A stretch of 64,000 bases of DNA, taken from contig NZ_GL891993.1 in assembly GCF_000213555.1 (NCBI RefSeq), forward strand, positions 32,651-96,650. Reading direction: 5' to 3'. Below, in pieces: positions 27,861-35,502 of this stretch. A program made the translations under genes and the position numbers. The number at the start of each line of letters is the position of its first letter. The first letter of the stretch is position 1. The notes beneath the pieces are model-generated. The model did not search any database. It saw only the letters and a list, made by a program, of their open reading frames with translations, and was not told where the DNA came from. Origin of the DNA: Dysgonomonas gadei ATCC BAA-286 (GTDB lineage: Bacteria; Bacteroidota; Bacteroidia; Bacteroidales; Dysgonomonadaceae).

Positions 27861-29234
27861 TTATCTTAATGCTTCTACTTCTTCGGTAGTCAGTGGTATC
27901 TTTTTACCTAACCTGCGAGAGCCTGTTTCTGTAATAAGGAAATCTTCTTCGTTACGCAATCCGCCAAAATCCCTGTATGCCTCCAGCTTGTCGTAATTGA
28001 TAAATTCTTCGAATTTCTTTTCACCTTTCCATAAGTCTATCAGTTCGGGTATAAAGTAGACGCCCGGTTCGATAGTGAGTACAAAACCCGGTTCGAGTTT
28101 CCGTCCCAGACGTAACGATTTTCGTCCGAACTGTGTACTTTTGGGCTCTCCGTTGTAACCTACCCAAACTTCACCCAGATTTTCCATATCATGTACATCA
28201 AGCCCCATCATATGTCCCAGTCCGCACTGGAAAAACATCGCATGAGCGCCGGCTTGTACAGCTTCGTCCATATCACCTTTCATCAGGCCCAGCGATTTCA
28301 TCCCTTCGCAAATAACCTTTGCCGAAAGTTCATACACTTCTTTGAATGGAATGCCCGGCCGTAATGCTTCTACCGATGCAATATGTGAAGCTACCTGAAT
28401 ATCATATACATCTTTTTGGCGGGACGAGAATTTCTTTCCGGCAGGTATGGTAGACGACATATCGCCTGCATAACCCATTTCAGTTTCTGCTCCGGCATCG
28501 ATCAGGAACATGTCGCCTTCTTTTACTGTATTTCCGTGATAATGATTATGCAATGTTTGTCCGTTTACTGTGGCGATAGTAGGGAAGGAGAGCCTTCCTC
28601 CGGCTGCATAGGCTACTTCTTCCAGTGCTGCCATCACCTCATATTCTTTCATCCCTACACGGACCTTCTTTATCGCGGTAATGTGCATATCGGCTGTAAT
28701 ATCACAGGCCTTTTCTATTTCAGCGATTTCTTCTTCCGATTTATAGATGCGTTGATTTACCACACCCTGAATAAATGGGAGGGAGGCCTCTTGTTGTGCA
28801 GGTTTAACACCAGTCCAGTCCATTAGCCTGAGTTTATGTTCCGCCCTGTAAGTTGGCAGGTAATGTACTTTCTGTCCTTTAGTTACCGCTTTTGACAGAT
28901 AACTGCCTAATGATGAATACGGTTGAATATTTGCTACCCCGATTCTTTCACTTTTTTCCTTTAATGTAGGTTGTGTGCCCATCCATACTATCTGGTCGAT
29001 AGTAAGCTCATCTCCGAAGATAATCTCCTTATCTTCGTCTATATTGATAACGGCTGCTAGTCCGGCATATGGAAGCCCGAAGAAATAAAGGAATGTGGAA
29101 TCCTGACGGAAAGGGTAGGTGTTATCTTCATAATTCATTCCGGATTCGTCGTTTCCTAGGAACAAGAGAATGCCCGAACCTATTGTTTTTTTCAATTGGT
29201 TGCGGCGGCTGATGTAAGTTTCTTTTGAAAACAT
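27861..29234 (-). CDS. Xaa-Pro aminopeptidase (aminopeptidase P, M24B)
   Basis: Aminopeptidase P removes the N-terminal residue from peptides with proline in second position, using two metal ions. The 457-residue protein has the N-terminal AMP_N domain (FSKETYISRRNQLKKTIGSG, residues about 2-150) and the pita-bread catalytic domain. Metal ligands are visible in order: Asp in FLIDAGAE, Asp in GYAGDMSS, His in GLGHMMGLDVHD, Glu in TIEPGVYF and Glu in RNEEDFLIT. There is no signal peptide, so it is cytoplasmic. It precedes the EamA exporter. Upstream lies the repeat-bearing spacer. Confidence 0.92.
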   Translation of the reverse strand: MFSKETYISRRNQLKKTIGSGILLFLGNDESGMNYEDNTYPFRQDSTFLYFFGLPYAGLAAVINIDEDKEIIFGDELTIDQIVWMGTQPTLKEKSERIGVANIQPYSSLGSYLSKAVTKGQKVHYLPTYRAEHKLRLMDWTGVKPAQQEASLPFIQGVVNQRIYKSEEEIAEIEKACDITADMHITAIKKVRVGMKEYEVMAALEEVAYAAGGRLSFPTIATVNGQTLHNHYHGNTVKEGDMFLIDAGAETEMGYAGDMSSTIPAGKKFSSRQKDVYDIQVASHIASVEALRPGIPFKEVYELSAKVICEGMKSLGLMKGDMDEAVQAGAHAMFFQCGLGHMMGLDVHDMENLGEVWVGYNGEPKSTQFGRKSLRLGRKLEPGFVLTIEPGVYFIPELIDLWKGEKKFEEFINYDKLEAYRDFGGLRNEEDFLITETGSRRLGKKIPLTTEEVEALR

Positions 29235-29269
29235 AATATTATTATTTTATATTGATTACTAATTTATAA

Positions 29270-29625
29270 TTTTCTCACCGGGTTAACAAGGTATGAGTTA
29301 ATAAAAAGCTGACAAACTTTACTCATTTTTACAGTCATCGGTAAACAGTTAGCAGAAATACAGTTCTTCAACTTATTACTCATTACTTGTTAAAAGGTAA
29401 CAAAGGTAACACATTTGTCAGCTATTAGTTGATAGCTTTTAACCAATAGCTTATGTACAAAACCTGACAAACTTGACACATTTTCCACTATTTTCTATCT
29501 GTCACTTTTTACCCTCATTGTAAGGTGGGGGATTGAGGGGGCTTATTCATTTTTTCAAAGAGCTATCAGCTGACAGCCAAAGGCTATCGGCTAATAATAT
29601 AGATAAAGTTTTCAAATACTGATCG
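29270..29625 (-). repeat. Inverted copy of the 7.5-7.9 kb spacer family, with one TGTTACC motif
   Basis: The 488-bp gap between 29235 and 29722 has no credible ORF. Read on the minus strand it contains, in the same order as the spacer at 7.5 kb, TTTATCTAT, GATAGCC, CAGCTGATAGCTCTTTGAAA, then the motif GTGTTACCTTTGTTACC (29390-29412), then GAAGAACTGTATTTCTG. Extra short repeats of TGACAAACTT lie at about 29310-29320 and 29465-29475. The motif is again oriented toward the downstream gene, here the aminopeptidase P gene. The remaining part (29626-29722) shows nothing recognisable. Confidence 0.6.
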
Positions 29626-29722
29626 GCATAATATATGAAACTTATATTTCTTTCTGATAAATTCTTTTTGTAGCTATATATTTGGCAGAGATTACAAATG
29701 TTTGCCAGCGAGGGTATTCATT

Positions 29723-30217
29723 TTATTTAAGTCTGCCTTTTAACTTTTCAATTTCCTCTTTCCAATGTCTCCTGCCGTTAACAACAAATTTTTCTGTTTG
29801 TCCACCCATCGTTATAATTGCAAGTCCATTGGGCACAAGTCCCAGTGTATTATAAAAACCTACTTCTTTTATTTGTTCTATCTCTATGATGAGTCTATGG
29901 TTTTGAATGTTGAATTTATGAGATTGAAACTGAAGTTTGTCAGTCAGTAAGTAAAGTTTTCCACCAACAGCTTCTCCTTTCATAAAGTGATTAGCATCTC
30001 CGGAATGAACAATTACTCTGCCATCAGAATCTTCAATCTGTGTTTGTCGTTTAACTGTCTTAGAGGTTACAAAGAAATACATTCCTGCTCCAAAGAGAAG
30101 TGCTGCAATAGATGCTGTAATTAAAGCGTGATCAGCGCCAAACAGAAATACAAAAAAAGCTCCAAATAAAAGCCCAAAGGCAAGTCCTGCCAAAATGGTG
30201 TTTTTAATTCTTGTCAT
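29723..30217 (-). CDS. Small membrane-anchored GRAM/PH-like domain protein
   Basis: The 164-residue protein has two adjacent membrane helices at the N-terminus (about 8-28 and 32-50), followed by a cytoplasmic domain of about 100 residues. The domain begins GDANHFMKGEAVGGKLYLLTDK and includes LQFQSHKFNIQNHRLIIEI, IKEVGFYNTLGLVPNGLAII and an ending HWKEEIEKLKGRL. This layout fits the GRAM/PH-like lipid- or protein-binding fold. No specific function is known to me. It stands alone between the spacer repeat and an unknown secreted gene. Confidence 0.65.
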   Translation of the reverse strand: MTRIKNTILAGLAFGLLFGAFFVFLFGADHALITASIAALLFGAGMYFFVTSKTVKRQTQIEDSDGRVIVHSGDANHFMKGEAVGGKLYLLTDKLQFQSHKFNIQNHRLIIEIEQIKEVGFYNTLGLVPNGLAIITMGGQTEKFVVNGRRHWKEEIEKLKGRLK

Positions 30218-30289
30218 ATTTTATCTTTGTTTCTAAACCGTTCTTAATTGTTTATATGATGGGCTGCCGTTTCCCCCCGGTGGTATAGC

Positions 30290-30353
30290 TTATAGATTAT
30301 TCTATAAACGATTTAAATCTTTCAAGATCAATGCCTGAAAGATTTAAATCGTT
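30290..30353. terminator. Tandem hairpins including a perfect 18-bp inverted repeat
   Basis: AACGATTTAAATCTTTCA (30307-30324) is perfectly complementary to the segment at 30336-30353, with an 11-nt loop. A second hairpin, TTATAGA (30290-30296) with TCTATAA (30301-30307), abuts it. The block lies 52 nt beyond the stop codon of the minus-strand gene at 30405 and could end its transcript, although there is no long T-run. A protein-binding palindrome is the alternative. Confidence 0.5.
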
Positions 30354-30404
30354 ATAATTAAGTTCTGTTTAAATGCGTATAGACGGTTCTCTGGTGCCGG
30401 ATTC

Positions 30405-30989
30405 TTATTTCAATGCCGATTCGCTGAATTTTAGAACTTCACGTACCGAGTGCGCCCAGAAATTGCGAAGGCCGAATCCCTGCGCCTTACCATCAGCTTT
30501 CCAGCTATCGATAATATTCCGGGTTTTTATATCAAAAAATACAACATCGAAGTATCCTCTGTTCTTTGCCTTACTTAATCTTTCGGCTATAATGATAACT
30601 CCGGTACCATCACTCTCTTTTACCGAAAGGGATTTTACAATGTCTTTTATTGTATTGTCCTCCAGTTGATATGCGGCATCTGTAGTAAAAATATCATCGG
30701 CTTTGAGGTCTGATATACGTGTTTTAACACCATCAATATAGACACCCAGAACTCGTTTTTTCAAATATTTTGCTACATCGTATTTCTTGGCTTCTGTAAT
30801 GAATAGATTGTTGATATCCTGAAAAGCATATTTGAAATGTTCACCGGATTCTTTTGCACCATATACCTTCGCATGGGAAAAGTCAACGCCATAAAAATTG
30901 ATGGCTTCAATGTCTTTTAAAAGCTCTTTTTTCTGGGCAAAACTACATACACTAACCAGTAGGGCAATAACTAAAACTAATTTTTTCAT
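30405..30989 (-). CDS. Secreted protein of unknown function, conserved-looking in Bacteroidota
   Basis: The 194-residue precursor has a signal peptide, MKKLVLVIALLVSVCSFAQ. The mature part is a compact alpha/beta domain with INFYGVDFSHAKVYGAKESG, KKYDVAKYLKKRVLGV and a later GTGVIIIAERLSKAKNRGYF. The ending is FGLRNFWAHSVREVLK. I recognise the general type as a periplasmic hypothetical found in Bacteroidota but know no function. It has its own -7 box, so it is probably not part of the biosynthetic operon whose last gene is just upstream. Confidence 0.7.
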   Translation of the reverse strand: MKKLVLVIALLVSVCSFAQKKELLKDIEAINFYGVDFSHAKVYGAKESGEHFKYAFQDINNLFITEAKKYDVAKYLKKRVLGVYIDGVKTRISDLKADDIFTTDAAYQLEDNTIKDIVKSLSVKESDGTGVIIIAERLSKAKNRGYFDVVFFDIKTRNIIDSWKADGKAQGFGLRNFWAHSVREVLKFSESALK

Positions 30990-31019
30990 ATAAATAAAAT
31001 TTTATTAGTGATTTTATAC

Positions 31020-31027
31020 CAAATGTA
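31020..31027 (-). promoter_or_regulatory. Candidate -7 box for the gene ending at 30405
   Basis: On the minus strand it reads TACATTTG, matching TAnnTTTG, 30 nt before the ATG at 30989. A 7-bp A/T-rich hairpin directly upstream (31027-31044, AAGAAAA with TTTTCTT) may be a weak terminator for the biosynthetic operon. Confidence 0.45.
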
Positions 31028-31054
31028 AGAAAAAGCCTTTTCTTATCAAAAGAA

Positions 31055-32353
31055 TTACCGTAAATCTATAAATTTAATAGCTTTCCGGCTCATAGGCGGA
31101 GTCTGAATCTGCGCGATATATTCAGGAGACTCGAAACTGATATTCGGGGCAACTCTTACCTTCGATCTGAACAGGTCTTTGATCTCTTTTATAAAAGCTT
31201 CGCTCCTGTTTTCATCACAGCCTACCCGCACTAATATTTCATCTGTACCCAGATCGTTGGTGAATACTTCAACTACATAGTTCTTGATATGCGGTATATT
31301 GTCCAGTATATCGAATAAGGCAGGCGGATAAAGCGTAGTACCCTTATATTTTATCATCTGTCCCCTGCGTCCCAATACGCTGCTCAGGCGTGTGGTGTTT
31401 CTGCCGCAGCTACAAGGTTCGGTATAGTGGTAGCATACATCCCCTGTTTTAAAGCGAAGGAGGGGCATCCCTTCCACACCCAATGTAGTAATGGTCACTT
31501 CTCCCGACTCACCTTCTCCGACAGGATTGTCGTTGTCGTCCAGAAATTCCACGATAATCAGCTCCGGCTGTAAATGACCACCGCAAAAGCAGTCGCATTC
31601 AGTGAATGATGCCTGCATTTCGGTAGAAGCATATGTGGAATATAATTGCAGGGAACTCCATTTTTCCTGAATACGTCTGCCTAAAGTATTTAGTTCGAAG
31701 TTCTCTTTGCGTAAAGATTCCCCTATGCAAAGGCATTTTTTGATGGAACTGTTATTGTAATCGATCTTATTTTTTTCGGCAAAATCTATCAGTTTTATAA
31801 GGAATGAAGGTACTGCTATCCCGCAGGTTGGCTGTATCCGTTCTATTGTATCCCATTGAAGTTCGGGTATCCCGTTCCCTACACGGGCAACGCCCATACC
31901 CAGTTCACGCGCTCCGAGGAAATAAGCCAGTCCGGCCATGAAACGGCGGTCTATAGTTGTCATCAATTGCATGATGTCCTCTTTGGTAAATCCTGCGGTG
32001 GTAAAAGACAGGTACTCGTTATAGGCGAGACGGTCGAGATCTTTATCGGTGAGGACAAATGTGATGGGATCGCCCAGAGTCCCCGACGTAGTTACATAGT
32101 CGATGATTCGGGACTTCTCTACACAAATAAAATCTTCACTGTATTTTTGCAGGTCATTCTTTGTGGTGACAGGCAATTTCTGTAAGTCTTCAATAGTCTT
32201 GATCTCATTTATATCTATATTTTGTCCTTCGAACATCCTTTGATAAAAAACAGAATGTTTCTTTAGGTATTGCAGAGCTGCCTGTAGTTTCGTTTCCTGA
32301 TATTCTTTGATCTTGATGGCAGGCTGAAATTGTATGTCGGGGTGTTTTTCCAT
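31055..32353 (-). CDS. PaaK-like (phenylacetate-CoA ligase family) adenylating enzyme, last gene of the polyene cluster
   Basis: Family members activate aryl or acyl acids as adenylates and transfer them to CoA or a carrier protein. The 432-residue product has the P-loop-like YVTTSGTLGDPITF (residues 87-99), the YSTYASTEMQ motif that contacts the adenylate, a CxC/C-x-C zinc-like patch (ECDCFCGGH and CSCGRN), and RFKTGDVCYHY before the short C-terminal domain. In this cluster the obvious substrate is the cinnamate-type acid made by the ammonia-lyase, or a completed polyene acid. This is inference. It begins 7 nt after the C45 gene, so it is the end of the operon. Confidence 0.85.
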   Translation of the reverse strand: MEKHPDIQFQPAIKIKEYQETKLQAALQYLKKHSVFYQRMFEGQNIDINEIKTIEDLQKLPVTTKNDLQKYSEDFICVEKSRIIDYVTTSGTLGDPITFVLTDKDLDRLAYNEYLSFTTAGFTKEDIMQLMTTIDRRFMAGLAYFLGARELGMGVARVGNGIPELQWDTIERIQPTCGIAVPSFLIKLIDFAEKNKIDYNNSSIKKCLCIGESLRKENFELNTLGRRIQEKWSSLQLYSTYASTEMQASFTECDCFCGGHLQPELIIVEFLDDNDNPVGEGESGEVTITTLGVEGMPLLRFKTGDVCYHYTEPCSCGRNTTRLSSVLGRRGQMIKYKGTTLYPPALFDILDNIPHIKNYVVEVFTNDLGTDEILVRVGCDENRSEAFIKEIKDLFRSKVRVAPNISFESPEYIAQIQTPPMSRKAIKFIDLR

Positions 32354-32360
32354 TACGTTG

Positions 32361-34022
32361 TTATTTACTTTTTTTCAATATCCGTTCCTTTTCGGAGACT
32401 TTCGGTATCTCTTTTGTCAATGCTTTTTGCCAGTAATTCTTTGCCTTTTCTATTTCTTCTTGTGACAGGTAATAATCCCCGACTATTTCGTACATATGAT
32501 AATATTCGGGATTAGAGGCTTCGTATTTATTTAATATTCCCGGAGATACCGAACTCTTCTCTTTTGTCTTAGCTTTTATCTCTTTTGTCAGGTACTTATA
32601 TACCATGAGGTTATTGAAAATATCGCCATGTATCAACGAATCTTCGGGAATAGTGTATTCCGGGGAATATATCTCTTTCCTGAAATCCGTATCTTCGCCG
32701 AATATCTTATTCAGGTCATAGGCCACATATTTACCCATCTGCCAGGGGTGGGTAGATACCCATATTATCCGCTGTTCGGGTTTGAATATGACCGAGTGGT
32801 GCGCGATAAACTGGTTGATTGCCATTTCGTTCGTCAGGCCGATTTCCTTGTCTCCCGATCCTTTGGTGTTGCGGAGGATAGAGGCGGCTTTTTTCACATC
32901 TAAAGGTTTGTTTTTATCTAGGAGTTCGGTCAATCGCCGGAAACGGGATCGGCTGTCTGTTGTACGGATATTTTCGAGATTCCGTTCGTCCTTGGCGAAT
33001 GTTTCGGATTGGAAATGATTGGTACATATAATTTGTTCTCCATCGGTAGTGAATAAACCGATTTTATCAGGCGATTTTTCTATAATGGCTGCTTTCTTGT
33101 CTTTGGCAGAACCTATAAGGATGGATTCGGAAACGAAAGTCTCCCTCTTTTTCGCAATCTCATACGCCTCCTCAATTGTTGACGCATATTGCAATATTTC
33201 CCTGGTAAGGATGGATATCGGTGTTTTGGCGGACGTAGGCATCGAAGATTTTGCGGCATTAATTGTTACAGTCAGCCCTTCCTCATTCATACCCGACAAT
33301 ACACCGGTCATCCCCGGCCAGGCTACAGATACGAATTTATAACCTTTTTCGGGCGCATAGAACTGTACTTCTTTATTTTTTGCAAAATCATCCCCTACAT
33401 AAAAATCGAAATTGCGGCCGATTACCAATGTTGAATCGGCGCTTGCCGTGCCCCATATAGCAAAGGAACTGCATCCTACGAGCATATAGTCTTGCATGGC
33501 ATGTCCTAAATCATGTGCGGCATGGTAGTTTAACTGTCTTTCGTAGGGAGTGCCGATATAACTGAATTCATCGGAGCAGGAATGGGATATCCCGTAAATT
33601 TCACGCCTGTATTCCTCCGGTATGTTCTTTCCCAGATTACGGTTGTACAGGATAGTGAAGAAGCCGAGGAACCGCAGGTAATTTTCGGATGGGACAAGTA
33701 CCTTTATCTGGTCTACAAATACTTTTTCCTGGTAATATAGCAGGTCTTTCGACATCTCTCCTATGGCGATGCCCCGTTCGTAATCGCTGCCGGATACTTT
33801 CAATTCCCACAATCCGCTTTCACTCTTGCGGAGATAATTGTCGCCCCACTGACGGTAATCAGGTTCTTCTGTCAGTTTATAGGCGGGAACTTCTTCCGTT
33901 ATTTCGGGGACACACATGTCTGCTGAAAAATACATGTAGCCGGTAATTCCCCCAAAAGCGAGAATGAATATCAGCAGCACATATAATCCGGTCTTCAGGC
34001 CTTTTTTCAGGAATTTATGCAT
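32361..34022 (-). CDS. C45-family (Ntn-hydrolase) acyltransferase/hydrolase in polyene cluster
   Basis: C45 proteins, such as fungal acyl-CoA:6-aminopenicillanate acyltransferase, self-cleave at a Gly-Cys bond and then form or break amide bonds. The 553-residue protein has an N-terminal membrane helix (about 12-31), so it is anchored with the enzyme outside the cytoplasm. The predicted nucleophile is Cys184 in LVGCSSFAIWG, followed by the conserved IGRNFDFYVGDDF and GMTGVLSGMNEEGLTVT. A C-terminal helical tail (about 470-553) looks TPR-like. It overlaps the CrtI-like gene by 8 nt. A role in acylating or releasing the polyene is inference. Confidence 0.82.
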   Translation of the reverse strand: MHKFLKKGLKTGLYVLLIFILAFGGITGYMYFSADMCVPEITEEVPAYKLTEEPDYRQWGDNYLRKSESGLWELKVSGSDYERGIAIGEMSKDLLYYQEKVFVDQIKVLVPSENYLRFLGFFTILYNRNLGKNIPEEYRREIYGISHSCSDEFSYIGTPYERQLNYHAAHDLGHAMQDYMLVGCSSFAIWGTASADSTLVIGRNFDFYVGDDFAKNKEVQFYAPEKGYKFVSVAWPGMTGVLSGMNEEGLTVTINAAKSSMPTSAKTPISILTREILQYASTIEEAYEIAKKRETFVSESILIGSAKDKKAAIIEKSPDKIGLFTTDGEQIICTNHFQSETFAKDERNLENIRTTDSRSRFRRLTELLDKNKPLDVKKAASILRNTKGSGDKEIGLTNEMAINQFIAHHSVIFKPEQRIIWVSTHPWQMGKYVAYDLNKIFGEDTDFRKEIYSPEYTIPEDSLIHGDIFNNLMVYKYLTKEIKAKTKEKSSVSPGILNKYEASNPEYYHMYEIVGDYYLSQEEIEKAKNYWQKALTKEIPKVSEKERILKKSK

Positions 34023-35502
34023 TTCCTACTTTTTTAGCTAAATATTCCTGACCTACAAATTCGGCGCAAGTGAACATGGATGTGAGCGTTACACCTAAAG
34101 CTCCGTGCACATTCATATTCTGGCCCGTAAAGTAAAGGTTTTTCAGTTTCGTTTTTGTGGAAATAAAACCTAATTCGGGAAACTTACAATCTTTTACTAT
34201 ACCATATGCCGAGCCGTAAGGCGTCCCCGTATAGTCACGGTAACTTAACGGCGTGGTGCTATATATGCTTTCTATCTTACCGGAGAAATCAAATCCTTTA
34301 CCTTTCAGAAACTCAAGTACTTTATTTGAATAGGCTTTCTTGAACGCAATGTAATCATCACCCCGCTTGCCTACAGAGGTATTTTCCCATTCTTTCAGCT
34401 CCGACATGTACATCGGTGTCAATACGGAGATTACATCCGTATAGTCACTATTGCTGTTGCATTGGAAGCAGAGCAGGGCGTTGTTGATCTTATCCCGGGA
34501 CGAATCGTCATTATACCATACATTATCAGTTCCATGCACATAGTAATTACTGTTGATATATGCTTGAGATTCCGGCTTCATCACCAGATATGTAGTGAAG
34601 ACTCCGAATGAATTAGGCAAAGCATTGATGCGGGATATATAAGCGTTTTTTATATAGCGACTCTTTTCCAGTATCTCCAGTGTGCGTTTGGGGTGGATAT
34701 TGGAGATAAAATGATCGGCCTCGAATATTTCTTCGTTGTTTACTTCCGCAGCTGTAACCTGATTGTCCGTTACTATCAGCCGGGTAACTTCCTTATTGTT
34801 CAATACAGTTCCTCCATTCGCCCGGATAACCTCTATCAGCCGTTCGGCTATCTGCATGGTTCCGTCTACAAAACGGTAGGGGCTTTCGATATACGAGTTA
34901 TTGGTCATCGCATGATGGTAGAAAGTAGAACTATTCTTTATTCCTCCATACAGCATGGATGTAGCGGCTAAAACGCTCCTCAGTGTTTCATCCTTAACCG
35001 TATCGGCTATCATCTGAGTAGCCGAAGCATAAAAATATTTCATGCCGTTCTGTGCTATACTTCCTTTTTTCAGATTATCCACATCTATAAGCCTGCTCAC
35101 ATCTTTAAGAATAGAGGTATATGCTTTGAGGTTCTCCCGTTCATGGGGAAAAGATTGAGCCAGCGTATCGGCAAAGTGGTCGTGGCCAACAGCGTAATTA
35201 TATATTTTATCTTTATAGAATATGGTATCGAAAGAATCGGTATCGAGACGCTTTATATTCAGCTTATCCATTATACCGAAGTATTTGAAATACTGGTTCA
35301 TTATCTGACCCTCGTCCAGACTGCCGATATAATGGATTCCCGTGTCGAATTGGTGCCCTTTCCGGATATATGTTTGCAGGCATCCTCCGAATAGCACGTT
35401 CTTCTCAAGTACACAGACATTGTATCCCTCTTTGCTCAGGATGGCAGCGCATTCGAGACCGCCCAATCCGCTCCCGGCTATGATGATATCGTATTTACCC
35501 AT
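34015..35502 (-). CDS. FAD-dependent oxidoreductase, CrtI/phytoene-desaturase-like
   Basis: The 495-residue protein begins with a Rossmann dinucleotide-binding motif, IIAGSGLGGLECAA (residues 7-20), followed by VLEKNVLFGGCLQTY. The C-terminal FAD motif LKNLYFTGQNMNVHGALG is near residue 460. CrtI-type enzymes desaturate or isomerise polyenes and are regular members of flexirubin and aryl polyene clusters. Here it might saturate, isomerise or desaturate the chain, or oxidise the ring. No membrane helix is predicted. The start and stop codons overlap neighbouring genes by 8 nt on each side, showing close coupling with the MMPL fusion and C45 genes. Confidence 0.87.
   Translation of the reverse strand: MGKYDIIIAGSGLGGLECAAILSKEGYNVCVLEKNVLFGGCLQTYIRKGHQFDTGIHYIGSLDEGQIMNQYFKYFGIMDKLNIKRLDTDSFDTIFYKDKIYNYAVGHDHFADTLAQSFPHERENLKAYTSILKDVSRLIDVDNLKKGSIAQNGMKYFYASATQMIADTVKDETLRSVLAATSMLYGGIKNSSTFYHHAMTNNSYIESPYRFVDGTMQIAERLIEVIRANGGTVLNNKEVTRLIVTDNQVTAAEVNNEEIFEADHFISNIHPKRTLEILEKSRYIKNAYISRINALPNSFGVFTTYLVMKPESQAYINSNYYVHGTDNVWYNDDSSRDKINNALLCFQCNSNSDYTDVISVLTPMYMSELKEWENTSVGKRGDDYIAFKKAYSNKVLEFLKGKGFDFSGKIESIYSTTPLSYRDYTGTPYGSAYGIVKDCKFPELGFISTKTKLKNLYFTGQNMNVHGALGVTLTSMFTCAEFVGQEYLAKKVGNA

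Noticed and set aside
30373..30669. Plus-strand ORF opposite the secreted hypothetical protein
   Set aside because: It is a shadow of the minus-strand gene, which has a signal peptide and its own promoter box.
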